From Saccharicrinis sp963677655 (GTDB lineage Bacteria > Bacteroidota > Bacteroidia > Bacteroidales > Marinilabiliaceae), in the NCBI GenBank assembly GCA_963677655.1, contig OY782088.1: a stretch of 64,000 nt of DNA; one strand, 5' to 3'. Below are positions 24,409-33,139 of this stretch, piece after piece. The notes beneath the pieces were generated by a model. The model saw only the letters and a program-made list of their open reading frames with translations, ran no database searches and was not told the origin of the DNA. The position numbers were made by a program, and so were the translations under genes. Each line of letters starts with the position of its first letter. The stretch's first letter is position 1.

Positions 24409-26979
24409 TTATGCCGAGTTACGACTTGCATTTATATTTCCAAACATAGCTCTGATTACCATTTTTTCAAAAACTTCTACAGGAACATTTTTTCCCTTAT
24501 TTTGATCTTCATGAATTTTCATTAAAGCATATTGCTGAATAATAAGCAACGGTAGCACAATTTTTTCACGCAAACGAATACTCAATTGACTCCTCGGATT
24601 GTCTTCCAACAAATCGGGCATTTGAGATACTTTCAACACCATCTCCTTTGTCAATAGAAACTCATTGTAAATATTTGACCAGAATTCTCCGAATTTTCCA
24701 TCTTTTTCAAGATATCGCGTTAATTCAAAATTCGTCTTACTCATACTCTGCATACTGTTTGCCAGCAAAGTTTTAAAGAAAATATTGTTTTTATACAATT
24801 CTATACAAGCTTGCAAATTTCCCTTTTCTTCTTGTTCTTTTAAGGCAGTCCCCAAGCCATAGAACCCAGGTACATTTTGTTTTAACTGACTCCAGGCCCC
24901 AACAAAAGGAATTGCTCTTAAATCATCAAAGTTTATTTTATCTCCACCCCCTCTTTTACTTGGTCTACTTCCAATATTTGCCTTTCCATAATATTTAAGG
25001 GTACTTATTTCTTCAAGATATGGAACAAATAAAGGATGCTCTTTCAATGCCAAATACTTCTTATAACTCGACTCAGCCATCTCTGCTATAAATTCATGCT
25101 GAGGAGTATCCATCTGATTTTTCGGTTTATTGTATAACCTATTAGTTAGACCTGCTGTTAACAAATACCCAAGATTATGTTCTGCAGCTTCTTTAATACC
25201 ATAATGTGAACTAATAGTCTGCCCTTGAACAGTCATTTGAATTTGCCTGCTCTCAATATTTTTTCCCATTGCAGCATAAAAACGATGAGCATTACCTCCA
25301 CCTCTTGCAGGAGGTCCACCGCGACCATCAAAGAACACAACTTCTACATCACTCTCTCTTGATTTAAGTGTAATATTTTCTTTAGCTGAAAAAATTGCCC
25401 AGTTAGCCATTAAATAACCACCATCTTTGGTTCCATCTGAAAAACCAAGCATAACAGTTTGTCGATTACCCCTGTTCTTTAAATGCTTACGATAAGTTGG
25501 GTTTGAATACAGAGTTTGCATAGCTTCACCTGCAAACTTCAAATCATCAATCGTTTCAAACAAAGGTACTATATCCACGGTTAGCTCATCGTAACCCCAA
25601 CCACAAATTCTAAACATAGCTAATACTCTTGCTACATCAACAGGTCCACGACAATTACTAATTATATACCTATGCGAACCTCTTTGTCCATTTACTTTTT
25701 GAATATCCTTGATTACACCATACGATGCAACTGTATCTTTTACTACCTCATCATCAAATACATTTGGATCTGCAACGCCTTTGGCATTCATCAATAACTG
25801 TATCTGTTCAGCATCACTCATATCAAAAATACCCTCAGGTAAAATATCCGGATAAGCCTTAATTACTTCCTTTAAAGCTTTAGCAATAATTCTACTATCC
25901 TGACGTATATCTATACTCGCCATATAGAATCCAAAATTATTAACCTTGCGCTTTAATGATTGTACTTTTTCAACAAAAAGGCCTTGGTGATCTTTACAAA
26001 TTAGATCTTCTAGCTCATCAATTCGATTTACAAATTCATCCAAATTAACATAAGCCTTTCCTGATGCATTTTCAAGTTCCGCCCGAAGTAGATTCTCCAA
26101 TTCCACAACCTTTTCATGTACACCGGCAAATGTTATTCTTCTTTTTAGCTCTTTAACATCTCTGTAATAACAGTTTGTAATAGTATTACGCAAACGACCA
26201 GCTACTTCCTTTGTAGTTTCCACTGTAACAAAAGGATTACCATCACGATCTCCTCCAGGCCAAAAACCTAAAGAAACAAATTCATTGTTTTTTTCAATTG
26301 AATCTTTATAATCTTCAGCTGTTTTATCCAAAATTTGACCAATTGCAGGATAAAAAGTATCTCTTAAATAATAAGTAAGCCTATTGGCTTCATCCAAAGG
26401 TGTTGGTTTTTTCTTTTGAAAGAATGGAGTTTTACCCAATTGTCCCAATAAATCACGAATTACAGCCACTTCTCCTTTTTTGATAGCTTCCATTAAATCT
26501 GTGATTATTCCTAGCACTTGGGATGGATAGAATTGTGTTGGATGCGCAGTCAACACCACTCGCACCCCAAATTCCTTAATGACTTCAGCCATTTCCTCCA
26601 TAAGATTTTCCTTCTTAATACGGTCACTTATAGAATTATATGAATTCTCTCCTGTAATACGATGAATTTTCGTATAAGCCGCATCTTCTAAGGCATCAAT
26701 CAGCACAATCTGGCGTTCAATATATTGAATTACCTTAAACAAAAAATCATTTTGTTCATCCTCAGACAATTCTCCTTGATGATTTGCAAAGAATTTTTGA
26801 ATAATAGTAATTGGATCTTCTCCATTTTCTAAACCTTGAGTGGATGCCTGGTATAATAATGGAATTAAATTCCCTGCTTTTTCAACAGCTTCAAGCTGTA
26901 AGGATAAAAAGAGACTGTTATACAACTGGTATTTTAACTCAATCTCTTCTTGATAAGATTTTACAATTTGACTACTCAT
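24409..26979 (-). CDS. ppc: Phosphoenolpyruvate carboxylase
   Basis: The enzyme makes oxaloacetate from phosphoenolpyruvate and bicarbonate, replenishing the C4 pool that feeds the reductive branch to succinate. I use the ATG at 26979; the in-frame TTG at 27006 would add nine unlikely residues. The product has 856 residues, close to the bacterial norm. Conserved motifs are VLTAHPTQ with the catalytic His146, GGDRDGNPFV, GFSDGTKDGGYL, the phosphate-binding FFDGRGGPPARGGGN and GSRPSKRGG. The arginine pair that usually follows TAHPTx is not evident (FYPSQV instead), a variation I believe is shared by Bacteroidota enzymes. The gene appears to stand alone. Confidence 0.93.
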   Translation of the reverse strand: MSSQIVKSYQEEIELKYQLYNSLFLSLQLEAVEKAGNLIPLLYQASTQGLENGEDPITIIQKFFANHQGELSEDEQNDFLFKVIQYIERQIVLIDALEDAAYTKIHRITGENSYNSISDRIKKENLMEEMAEVIKEFGVRVVLTAHPTQFYPSQVLGIITDLMEAIKKGEVAVIRDLLGQLGKTPFFQKKKPTPLDEANRLTYYLRDTFYPAIGQILDKTAEDYKDSIEKNNEFVSLGFWPGGDRDGNPFVTVETTKEVAGRLRNTITNCYYRDVKELKRRITFAGVHEKVVELENLLRAELENASGKAYVNLDEFVNRIDELEDLICKDHQGLFVEKVQSLKRKVNNFGFYMASIDIRQDSRIIAKALKEVIKAYPDILPEGIFDMSDAEQIQLLMNAKGVADPNVFDDEVVKDTVASYGVIKDIQKVNGQRGSHRYIISNCRGPVDVARVLAMFRICGWGYDELTVDIVPLFETIDDLKFAGEAMQTLYSNPTYRKHLKNRGNRQTVMLGFSDGTKDGGYLMANWAIFSAKENITLKSRESDVEVVFFDGRGGPPARGGGNAHRFYAAMGKNIESRQIQMTVQGQTISSHYGIKEAAEHNLGYLLTAGLTNRLYNKPKNQMDTPQHEFIAEMAESSYKKYLALKEHPLFVPYLEEISTLKYYGKANIGSRPSKRGGGDKINFDDLRAIPFVGAWSQLKQNVPGFYGLGTALKEQEEKGNLQACIELYKNNIFFKTLLANSMQSMSKTNFELTRYLEKDGKFGEFWSNIYNEFLLTKEMVLKVSQMPDLLEDNPRSQLSIRLREKIVLPLLIIQQYALMKIHEDQNKGKNVPVEVFEKMVIRAMFGNINASRNSA

Positions 26980-27075
26980 ATTATTTGAATAAAAGATAAA
27001 AGGCAATAATTAATCAACACTACTTAATTGTTATACCTTAACAAATTATTAAATATCATTTAAGTTCACAAAAAA

Positions 27076-27097
27076 AGGGTGCTTTAATAAGCACCCT
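27076..27097 (-). terminator. Terminator of glnS
   Basis: AGGGTGCTT (27076-27084) and AAGCACCCT (27089-27097) form a 9-bp stem. On the minus strand it is followed by seven or more Ts (complement of 27070-27076). It lies 25 bases past the glnS stop. Confidence 0.9.
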
Positions 27098-27121
27098 CCT
27101 ATATAACTTTCATAAAGATAC

Positions 27122-28834
27122 TTACTTTTTCTTTGACCAACTATCTTTTAATGCAACAGTTCTATTGAAAATAAGTTTACTGCTGGTTGAATCTTTATCA
27201 ACACAAAAATAGCCTACACGCTGAAATTGAAATTTATCCAATGGTTTAACATCTTTTAAAGATGGTTCAACTTTTGCCTTGATAACATTTAAAGAATCCG
27301 GATTAATAAAATCAAGATGATCCTTATCTTTTTGTGAGCCCGGAGCTTCATGATCATACAACCTATCGTACATTCTGACTTCAGCATCAACTGCATGTTC
27401 TACTGATACCCAATGTAAAATACCTTTAATTTTACGAGTTACAGTTGTTGCTCCTGATTTTGTTTCTGGATCATATGTACAATAAATTTCTTCAACCTCC
27501 CCTGTTTCTTCATTCTTTTTAAAATCAGTACAGGTAACAGCATAAGCTCCTTTTAAGCGCACTTCACGTCCTGGTCCTAATCTGAAGAATTTTCTTGGAG
27601 GTTCTTCCATAAAATCTTCTCTTTCTATATAAACTTCTCTTGAAAAAGGCATTTGTCTTGAACCTTTCGATTCATCCTCAGGGTTATTGATTACTTCAAC
27701 CATCTCAACATTACCTTCAGGATAGTTTGTAATAACCAATTTTACAGGATTAACCACCGCATTTACACGTGAAGTTCTTTTATTTAAATCTTCACGAATA
27801 CAGCTTTCAAGCAAAGCAACATCAATCACACCATCTCGTCGTGCAACACCCACTTTATCGGCAAAATTACGAATAGACTCAGGAGTATACCCTCTTCGGC
27901 GTAAACCAGAAACTGTTGGCATACGAGGATCATCCCATCCTGCTACAATTCCTTTTTGAACTAACTCAAGTAACTTTCGCTTACTCATTACTGTATAGTT
28001 CAGGTTTAATCTGGCAAATTCAATCTGACGAGGACGAACTCGTGCTTTCAAATCCTCATCTCCGTCTAAAATCTGATCTAAAAACCAATTATATAATGGT
28101 CGATGCACTTCAAACTCTAAAGTACAAATAGAATGAGTTATTCCTTCAATAAAGTCTTCCTGACCATGTGCAAAATCATACATAGGATAAACACACCATT
28201 TCCCTCCAGTACGATGATGATCCTTATGAATAATTCTATACATTAAAGGATCTCGCATGTGCATGTTTGATGATCCCATATCAATCTTTGCCCTTAAAAC
28301 CTTTTCTCCTGCAGCAAATTCTCCAGACTTCATTCTTTCAAATAAATCCAGATTTTCTTCTACACTTCTGTTTCTGAAAGGACTTTCTGTTCCTGGTTCT
28401 GTTGGAGTACCTTTTTGAGCTGCTATCTGTTCTGCACTTTGATCATCAACATAAGCTTTTCCATTTTTAATTAACTTTACAGCCCACTCATATAATTGAT
28501 CAAAATAATCTGATGCATATTTGGCTTCTCCTACCCAATTAAAACCTAACCATTTTACGTCCTCTTGAATACTATCTACATATTCAACATCTTCTTTAAC
28601 CGGGTTTGTATCATCAAAACGAAGATTACATCCCCCGCCATATTTCTGGGCCAAACTAAAATTTAAACATATAGACTTGGCATGTCCTATGTGAAGATAT
28701 CCATTAGGTTCCGGAGGAAATCTTGTTAAAACCGCTCCTCCATTCTTATTCTCAGCCAGATCTTTATCTATCTCTTGATGAATAAAGTTTGTTTTTATCG
28801 CTTCAGGCGCATTTTCATGATTGTCTTTGCTCAT
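27122..28834 (-). CDS. glnS: Glutaminyl-tRNA synthetase
   Basis: This class I enzyme charges tRNA-Gln directly with glutamine. The 570-residue length is typical of bacterial GlnRS. The signature PPEPNGYLHIGHAKS carries the HIGH motif at residues 48-51, and VMSKRKL is the KMSKS-type loop. RFDDTNPVKE and the C-terminal beta-barrel anticodon domain (from about residue 340) are also recognisable. The gene ends in a strong terminator and is separate from ppc. With gltX at 60168 it shows that the organism has both a GluRS and a GlnRS. Confidence 0.97.
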   Translation of the reverse strand: MSKDNHENAPEAIKTNFIHQEIDKDLAENKNGGAVLTRFPPEPNGYLHIGHAKSICLNFSLAQKYGGGCNLRFDDTNPVKEDVEYVDSIQEDVKWLGFNWVGEAKYASDYFDQLYEWAVKLIKNGKAYVDDQSAEQIAAQKGTPTEPGTESPFRNRSVEENLDLFERMKSGEFAAGEKVLRAKIDMGSSNMHMRDPLMYRIIHKDHHRTGGKWCVYPMYDFAHGQEDFIEGITHSICTLEFEVHRPLYNWFLDQILDGDEDLKARVRPRQIEFARLNLNYTVMSKRKLLELVQKGIVAGWDDPRMPTVSGLRRRGYTPESIRNFADKVGVARRDGVIDVALLESCIREDLNKRTSRVNAVVNPVKLVITNYPEGNVEMVEVINNPEDESKGSRQMPFSREVYIEREDFMEEPPRKFFRLGPGREVRLKGAYAVTCTDFKKNEETGEVEEIYCTYDPETKSGATTVTRKIKGILHWVSVEHAVDAEVRMYDRLYDHEAPGSQKDKDHLDFINPDSLNVIKAKVEPSLKDVKPLDKFQFQRVGYFCVDKDSTSSKLIFNRTVALKDSWSKKK

Positions 28835-29088
28835 AGGTACAATTATTAGATTATTAGATAAAAGACAAAAGACAAAAAGACAACAAACTAAGTTGTTATC
28901 TTTACGCTAATTATCTAAACTAATTATTTCTGTGACCTTAAAATAATCTGAATAAGTATTATTTTAATTATAATTTTTCAAATCCTGTTTTGAAACCTAC
29001 AAAAATAAGTGTTTTGTATATATCGTACTACTTTTTTAAATACTATTATCAGAAATTTTTATGTAGACCAAAACATTTTCTGTATTCT
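28835..29088. other. Intergenic stretch between divergent glnS and folB
   Basis: No gene is seen. A short run of AAAAGAC units (about 28858-28885) lies just upstream of glnS. The rest is AT-rich without a strong hairpin. Confidence 0.5.
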
Positions 29089-29123
29089 TTTGTCAACAAT
29101 GAGAAGTGATATTTATAACTTCG
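29089..29123 (+). promoter_or_regulatory. Probable folB promoter
   Basis: TTTG at 29089-29092 and TAACTTCG at 29116-29123 resemble the -33 and -7 elements, with one mismatch in the latter and a 23-base spacer, slightly long. The folB start codon follows at 29145. Confidence 0.4.
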
Positions 29124-29144
29124 CACATTCAAATATTTAAGAGT

Positions 29145-29501
29145 ATGCAAAAAGGAACTATTGAACTGGAGGATATGGAATTTTATGCCTACCACGGATG
29201 CTTTGAAGAAGAGCAAGTTGTAGGAAACAGATTTATTGTAAACATTGCAATTAAAGTAGATGTTGAAAAACCTAGTAAATCGGATAACATTCAGGATGCT
29301 TTAAATTACGTTACAGTTTACGAACTGACTAAAAAAGAAATTCAGATAAATTCTCATTTAGTGGAAAATGTAACTGAAAGAATTTTAAATGCCATCCATG
29401 AAAAATTTAATTATGTTGATTGGGTACGCGTAAAAGTTTCAAAGATGAATCCACCCATGGGAGGACAAATGAAGGCCGTTAGCATAACAATGGAGCGATA
29501 A
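29145..29501 (+). CDS. folB: Dihydroneopterin aldolase
   Basis: The enzyme cleaves dihydroneopterin in folate synthesis. I chose the ATG at 29145 because MQKGTIELEDMEFYAYHG is the standard N-terminus; an upstream in-frame ATG adds a non-conserved stretch over the promoter. The product has 118 residues, the usual size. Motifs are FYAYHGCFEEEQ with the catalytic-site Glu, NYVTVYELTKKEIQ, the LVENVTERIL segment and VRVKVSKMNPP with the conserved Lys. The gene is alone; other folate genes are not in the window. Confidence 0.95.
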   Translation: MQKGTIELEDMEFYAYHGCFEEEQVVGNRFIVNIAIKVDVEKPSKSDNIQDALNYVTVYELTKKEIQINSHLVENVTERILNAIHEKFNYVDWVRVKVSKMNPPMGGQMKAVSITMER

Positions 29502-29698
29502 TTTATCTGAATTGATAAAGTTCAATTTTGAAAATATTGCAAATAAACATTTATACGAGATTGACAAAAAGTACATCTTAACAAAGAAACAAAAATGTAA
29601 AACATTAAAATGTCACTTTTTATTTTTTCTCTAACCAATTGATATTGCACACAATATATTTTCATGCTAAATAAACTTTAAATTATTTGCAATTTTTA

Positions 29699-29730
29699 TT
29701 TGCGTACAAAAAATTAATTCACTTATTTTG
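29699..29730 (+). promoter_or_regulatory. Promoter of tRNA-Cys
   Basis: TTTG at 29699-29702 and TTATTTTG at 29723-29730 are 20 bases apart, close to the Bacteroidota consensus with one mismatch. The mature tRNA begins 17 bases later. Confidence 0.65.
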
Positions 29731-29746
29731 CAACCCGAATCACAAC

Positions 29747-29818
29747 GGTTCCTTGGCCGAGTGGCTTAGGCACTGGTCTGCAAAACCAGGTACGGCGGTT
29801 CGAATCCGCCAGGAACCT
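29747..29818 (+). tRNA. tRNA-Cys (anticodon GCA)
   Basis: The acceptor stem GGTTCCT (29747-29753) pairs with AGGAACC (29811-29817), followed by discriminator base T. The anticodon stem CTGGT/ACCAG encloses the loop CTGCAAA with GCA at 29780-29782. The T arm GGCGGTTCGAATCCGCC is standard. CCA is not encoded, so it must be added by the CCA-adding enzyme. The predicted RNA is 72 bases. Confidence 0.96.
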
Positions 29819-29822
29819 CACC

Positions 29823-29863
29823 AAAGCTCCCGATTTTCATTAGAGAATCGGGGGCTTTTTTTT
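29823..29863 (+). terminator. Terminator of tRNA-Cys
   Basis: AAAGCTCCCGATT (29823-29835) and AATCGGGGGCTTT (29846-29858) form a long stem with one G-T pair, followed by eight Ts. Confidence 0.92.
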
Positions 29864-29988
29864 GCTTTATATGGGGTTTTAGATTTATCCCTTTTTTTTG
29901 AGAGTAGCTTTTATGCATTTTTAATTAGCATAGAAAGACACTTAAGAGTTGATCAAAAAATATTATCAAATATTAAGAGCGAATAAAA

Positions 29989-30183
29989 ATGGACGCAAGA
30001 GAAAGAAAGAACATTAAGAAAGGAACAAAAGTGGCAATCCTTATGAAACAGGATGAACGCTCAGGGAATTTAACGCATGGTGTGGTTCAAGATGTTATAA
30101 CAGAACAACCATTTCACTTAAAAGGTATTGAGTGTAAATTAAAAACAGGACAAGTTGGAAGAGTTAAGCTAATTAAGCTATAA
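29989..30183 (+). CDS. YwbE family protein
   Basis: The 64-residue protein matches the YwbE family (DUF2196). It has RKNIKKGTKVAILMKQDERSG, then LTHGVVQDVIT, a GIECKLKTGQVGRV segment and a hydrophobic end. It is a small basic protein likely to fold as a KOW/SH3-like barrel; the role in cells is not established. It is cytoplasmic with no signal peptide. It lies between the tRNA-Cys terminator and its own strong terminator, so it is transcribed alone. Confidence 0.9.
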   Translation: MDARERKNIKKGTKVAILMKQDERSGNLTHGVVQDVITEQPFHLKGIECKLKTGQVGRVKLIKL

Positions 30184-30203
30184 TTCATTTTAAGATATAT
30201 TTC

Positions 30204-30239
30204 AAAGCTCTCATCTTTTATTAGGTGAGAGCTTTTTTT
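30204..30239 (+). terminator. Terminator of the YwbE gene
   Basis: AAAGCTCTCA (30204-30213) and TGAGAGCTTT (30226-30235) form a perfect 10-bp stem followed by Ts to 30239. Confidence 0.92.
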
Positions 30240-30271
30240 ATATTCATTCTTTACTTGGAACAGAGCAAACC

Positions 30272-30502
30272 TTAAACTGTTGCATACTTATTCAATATTC
30301 CTTCAACTCTGTTAAATTGATTTGGAAATAGACCTTGAAGCTCTTCTACATTTCCTAATTTTTGAGAAACAATATATCTGGCACAAGTTGTATTATTCCC
30401 TAAACAAAACTTTCTTTTATATCCAGATGCTGTAGCTGGCATATTTTTCATCTTCTCATTAAAAAAAGGACATCCCTTAAGCTTTTCACACTCTTTTTGC
30501 AT
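30272..30502 (-). CDS. Small four-cysteine protein of unknown function
   Basis: The product has 76 residues if translation starts at the ATG at 30502 (MQKECEKLKGCPFF), which looks more natural than the in-frame ATG at 30514. Four cysteines sit in CEKLKGC and CLGNNTTC, spaced so they could bind a metal or Fe-S cluster. KMKNMPATASGYKRKFCLG, CARYIVSQKLG and LFPNQFNRV resemble a small family I recall from anaerobic bacteria and archaea, without a known role. It converges on the YwbE gene. No cofactor can be proven from sequence alone. Confidence 0.72.
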   Translation of the reverse strand: MQKECEKLKGCPFFNEKMKNMPATASGYKRKFCLGNNTTCARYIVSQKLGNVEELQGLFPNQFNRVEGILNKYATV

Positions 30503-30514
30503 AATTAAAAACAT

Positions 30515-30904
30515 TACTATTAGTTACCTTAATTACGAGGGGAAGACAAAAATACAAAGAAGAAATTTGAATTGTCGGATATTTTTGACGAATAATTTAT
30601 AAATATCGACAAAGCTTATAAAACCATAAATATTTATGCTTATTAATATTGTTTTAATAAAACTTAGTTTAACAAAAAACCTATGATGTACTTTTGATAA
30701 ATTATAACCAATTAACACAAACAGTATAAATCAATAGAGTATGCTCATTTACTATAATTTTAGGCACAAATTAGAATAATAGACAATTAAATTCACTTTA
30801 GGGATTTTTAGGTCTTCTTATCCTTTTTACACCTCAATTCATTTACAAACGCTTGTTTTAGAATTAACTTGGTTGTCTACTAATATAATTTAAATAGCTA
30901 TATT
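30515..30904. other. Intergenic stretch without a recognised gene
   Basis: The region is very AT-rich. A 61-codon frame on the minus strand (30533-30718) has a random, Phe/Ile/Lys-rich composition and no supporting context, so I do not call it. It presumably holds the divergent promoters of the four-cysteine protein and the AhpD-like gene. Confidence 0.5.
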
Positions 30905-31300
30905 ATGAAAAGATCAGAGATTTATCAGGAAATTGAATCTTTATTTGGATTAGTTCCTTCTTTTATTAAAAGTGTACCAGATGATACTTTGGAATCAGAA
31001 TGGTATTTAATGAGAAAAATTGTAGTTGAGGAAAAACATATCCCTCACAAATACAAAGAGCTCATCGGAATTGGTATTTCTGCTGCAACAAAATGTCAAT
31101 ACTGTCTGTTCTTCCACACTCAACTTGCCATATTATTTGGTGCCACTGCTGAGGAAATTCAGGAAGCTGTACAATACTCTAAAAACTCTTCTGGTTGGAG
31201 TACATATCTAAATGGTATGGGTACAGATTTAAATCAATTTAAAGAAGAAGTAACCAAAATGTGTAAACATGTAAGAGAATCTCATGCAGAACATGCATAG
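30905..31300 (+). CDS. Carboxymuconolactone decarboxylase/AhpD-like protein
   Basis: The 131-residue helical protein contains the AhpD-type redox site KCQYCLFFHT, with a CxxC pair and a following His. That is typical of peroxidase-related members of the family rather than true decarboxylases. LIGIGISAATKCQYC and EEIQEAVQY are family-like. It probably acts in thiol or peroxide chemistry in the cytoplasm; the partner is unknown. The tail is rich in His and Glu (HVRESHAEHA). A weak hairpin follows. Confidence 0.87.
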   Translation: MKRSEIYQEIESLFGLVPSFIKSVPDDTLESEWYLMRKIVVEEKHIPHKYKELIGIGISAATKCQYCLFFHTQLAILFGATAEEIQEAVQYSKNSSGWSTYLNGMGTDLNQFKEEVTKMCKHVRESHAEHA

Positions 31301-31304
31301 TAAA

Positions 31305-31346
31305 TAAAGGCTCGTACATGACTCCTATGTTTGCTGTACGGGCTTT
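31305..31346 (+). terminator. Possible terminator after the AhpD-like gene
   Basis: AAAGGCTCGTACA and TGTACGGGCTTT form an imperfect stem with a bulge and a long loop. The following bases (ATAATT) are not a real T run, so this is a weak call. Confidence 0.4.
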
Positions 31347-31492
31347 ATAATTAAATTATACCATATTACTACCCTCTATCTCAATTTGAATAACAATACA
31401 TATCTCCACATTAATTTAAAGGAAAAACAGAATATTTCGTAAATCTATAATTAAAGATTTATATATTTAAGGCAACTACAAAACACCTTTAA

Positions 31493-32104
31493 ATGGAAGA
31501 ATCTCTAATTATTGAAGAACTACAAAATCAAATTTCAAAAAAGTTAAAACAAGTAGAAAAATTAGTTTGGTTTTTAAAAGGATATCAACGGAACGAATTA
31601 GGCCATATCACTCATTTAAGCATTCAAAAAACAAGACTAAATGGAGGATGGCCTACTGCACTGTTACAACTTAAACACCTTGAATATTTAAATATACAAG
31701 AGAATAATTTGAGTTATATTCCTGATGAAATTAATAAATTAGAGAATTTAAAAATTCTGGATATTAGAACAAATCAAATTAGTTCTTTACCAGAAACTAT
31801 TACAAAACTCAAAAAACTTGAAAAGATATATTTAGGGCAGAATAACTTCATAGATATTCCTGAAATCATAAAAATCTGCCCTTCACTTTCATTAATTGAT
31901 TTTACTGAGAATCAAATAATAGACGGTTGTGAACATCTAATAAATTCTCCCTCAATTAAGAATATCTACTTAAGAGGTAATCAGATAAAATCCTTTCCTT
32001 TTGAACTTTTAAACAACAAGCAAATTGATGAGTTAAACTTGCAAGAAAATCGAATTGCAAATGAAATTCCAAAACAAGTTAATGTTACCCGATTTTATAT
32101 TTAG
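31493..32104 (+). CDS. Leucine-rich repeat protein
   Basis: This 203-residue protein has no signal peptide. It has about six leucine-rich repeats of the LxxLxLxxNxLxxIPxxI type, for example LEYLNIQENNLSYIP, LKILDIRTNQISSLP and LEKIYLGQNNFIDIP. The first 35 residues form a charged helix. Such proteins bind other proteins; no enzymatic domain is present. It converges on selD with only 3 bases between the stops and no terminator. Confidence 0.88.
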   Translation: MEESLIIEELQNQISKKLKQVEKLVWFLKGYQRNELGHITHLSIQKTRLNGGWPTALLQLKHLEYLNIQENNLSYIPDEINKLENLKILDIRTNQISSLPETITKLKKLEKIYLGQNNFIDIPEIIKICPSLSLIDFTENQIIDGCEHLINSPSIKNIYLRGNQIKSFPFELLNNKQIDELNLQENRIANEIPKQVNVTRFYI

Positions 32105-32107
32105 ATA

Positions 32108-33139
32108 CTAATTAACTATTACTAGTTTGTCTTTTTTCAATACCAATTCACCAAAACATGAGGCTTCAATATCATTTTGTTTCAATACTTCTTCTACAAA
32201 ATGTGCAGAATCCGGTTCAACTGCGATCAAAAGCCCCCCACTAGTTTGAGGATCACACAACAAAAGCTTTAAATCTTCATTTTCTAGCTCAATCTTATGC
32301 CCAAAACTTTCCCAATTACGATGAGTTCCTCCGGGAATACAACCTTTTTCAATATAGTCTTCAATAACATCAAATCTAGGAATTTGTCGGTAATTTATTT
32401 GAGCAGTTAATTCGCTACCTTCACAAACTTCACACAAATGACCAAGAAGACCAAATCCAGTTACATCAGTCATTGCCTTAACCCCATTTATCTCTGATAT
32501 TAAAGCTCCGATATTATTTAACTTACTCATTGAATCAGGAGCAATATTTTCATGCTCAGGTTCCAGTACACCCTTTTTCTGAGCAGTTGTTAGAACTCCA
32601 ACCCCTAAAGGTTTTGTTAAGTAAAGTTTACAACCTTCTGTAGCCTTATTATTCTGCTTTAATTTTGCTAACTCAACCTTACCTGTTACTGCTAAACCAA
32701 AAATAGGTTCCGGACTATCAATACTGTGTCCTCCTGCTAAAAGTATTCCTGCATCTTTACACGCCTCTCTTCCTCCATCTAATACTTGTTGTGCAACTTC
32801 GGGTGCAATCTTATTAATTGGCCACCCTAAAATTGCTATTGCCATTAAAGGTTTACCTCCCATTGCATACACATCACTAATAGCGTTAGCTGCTGCTATT
32901 CTACCAAATTTAAAAGGATCATCTACAATAGGCATAAAAAAGTCAGTTGTGCTAATAATTGCAGTCCCATCTCCCATATCATAAACTGCTGCATCATCAC
33001 GACTGTCATTACCAACTATTAAATTATGATCCACAATAGGATTCAGATTACTTACCAACATGGAGTCTAATACTTTCGGTGATATCTTACATCCACACCC
33101 TGCTCCGTGACTATATTGAGTTAATTTTATATCTTGCAT
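32108..33139 (-). CDS. selD: Selenide, water dikinase (selenophosphate synthetase)
   Basis: SelD makes selenophosphate from selenide and ATP, the selenium donor for tRNA 2-selenouridine and, where present, selenocysteine. The 343-residue length is normal. The catalytic N-terminal segment is GAGCGCKIS with Cys15, Cys17 and Lys18, so this is a cysteine enzyme and not a selenoprotein. Later motifs are DDAAVYD, STTDFFMPIVDDPF, AANAISDVYAMGGKP, GGHSIDSPEPIFGL and the C-terminal LLCDPQTSGGLL. The first base of its start codon shares a position with the end of mnmH, so the two genes are translationally coupled. The pairing makes tRNA selenation its likely purpose here. Confidence 0.97.
   Translation of the reverse strand: MQDIKLTQYSHGAGCGCKISPKVLDSMLVSNLNPIVDHNLIVGNDSRDDAAVYDMGDGTAIISTTDFFMPIVDDPFKFGRIAAANAISDVYAMGGKPLMAIAILGWPINKIAPEVAQQVLDGGREACKDAGILLAGGHSIDSPEPIFGLAVTGKVELAKLKQNNKATEGCKLYLTKPLGVGVLTTAQKKGVLEPEHENIAPDSMSKLNNIGALISEINGVKAMTDVTGFGLLGHLCEVCEGSELTAQINYRQIPRFDVIEDYIEKGCIPGGTHRNWESFGHKIELENEDLKLLLCDPQTSGGLLIAVEPDSAHFVEEVLKQNDIEASCFGELVLKKDKLVIVN

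Noticed and set aside
29687..29986. A 99-codon frame across the tRNA-Cys gene.
   Set aside because: It is explained by the tRNA and its terminator, and the composition is not protein-like.
30533..30718. A 61-codon minus-strand frame.
   Set aside because: Random AT-rich composition, no conserved features and no coupling to a neighbour.
32108..33139. Possible selenoprotein form of SelD.
   Set aside because: The active-site codons encode Cys, and no in-frame TGA is present.
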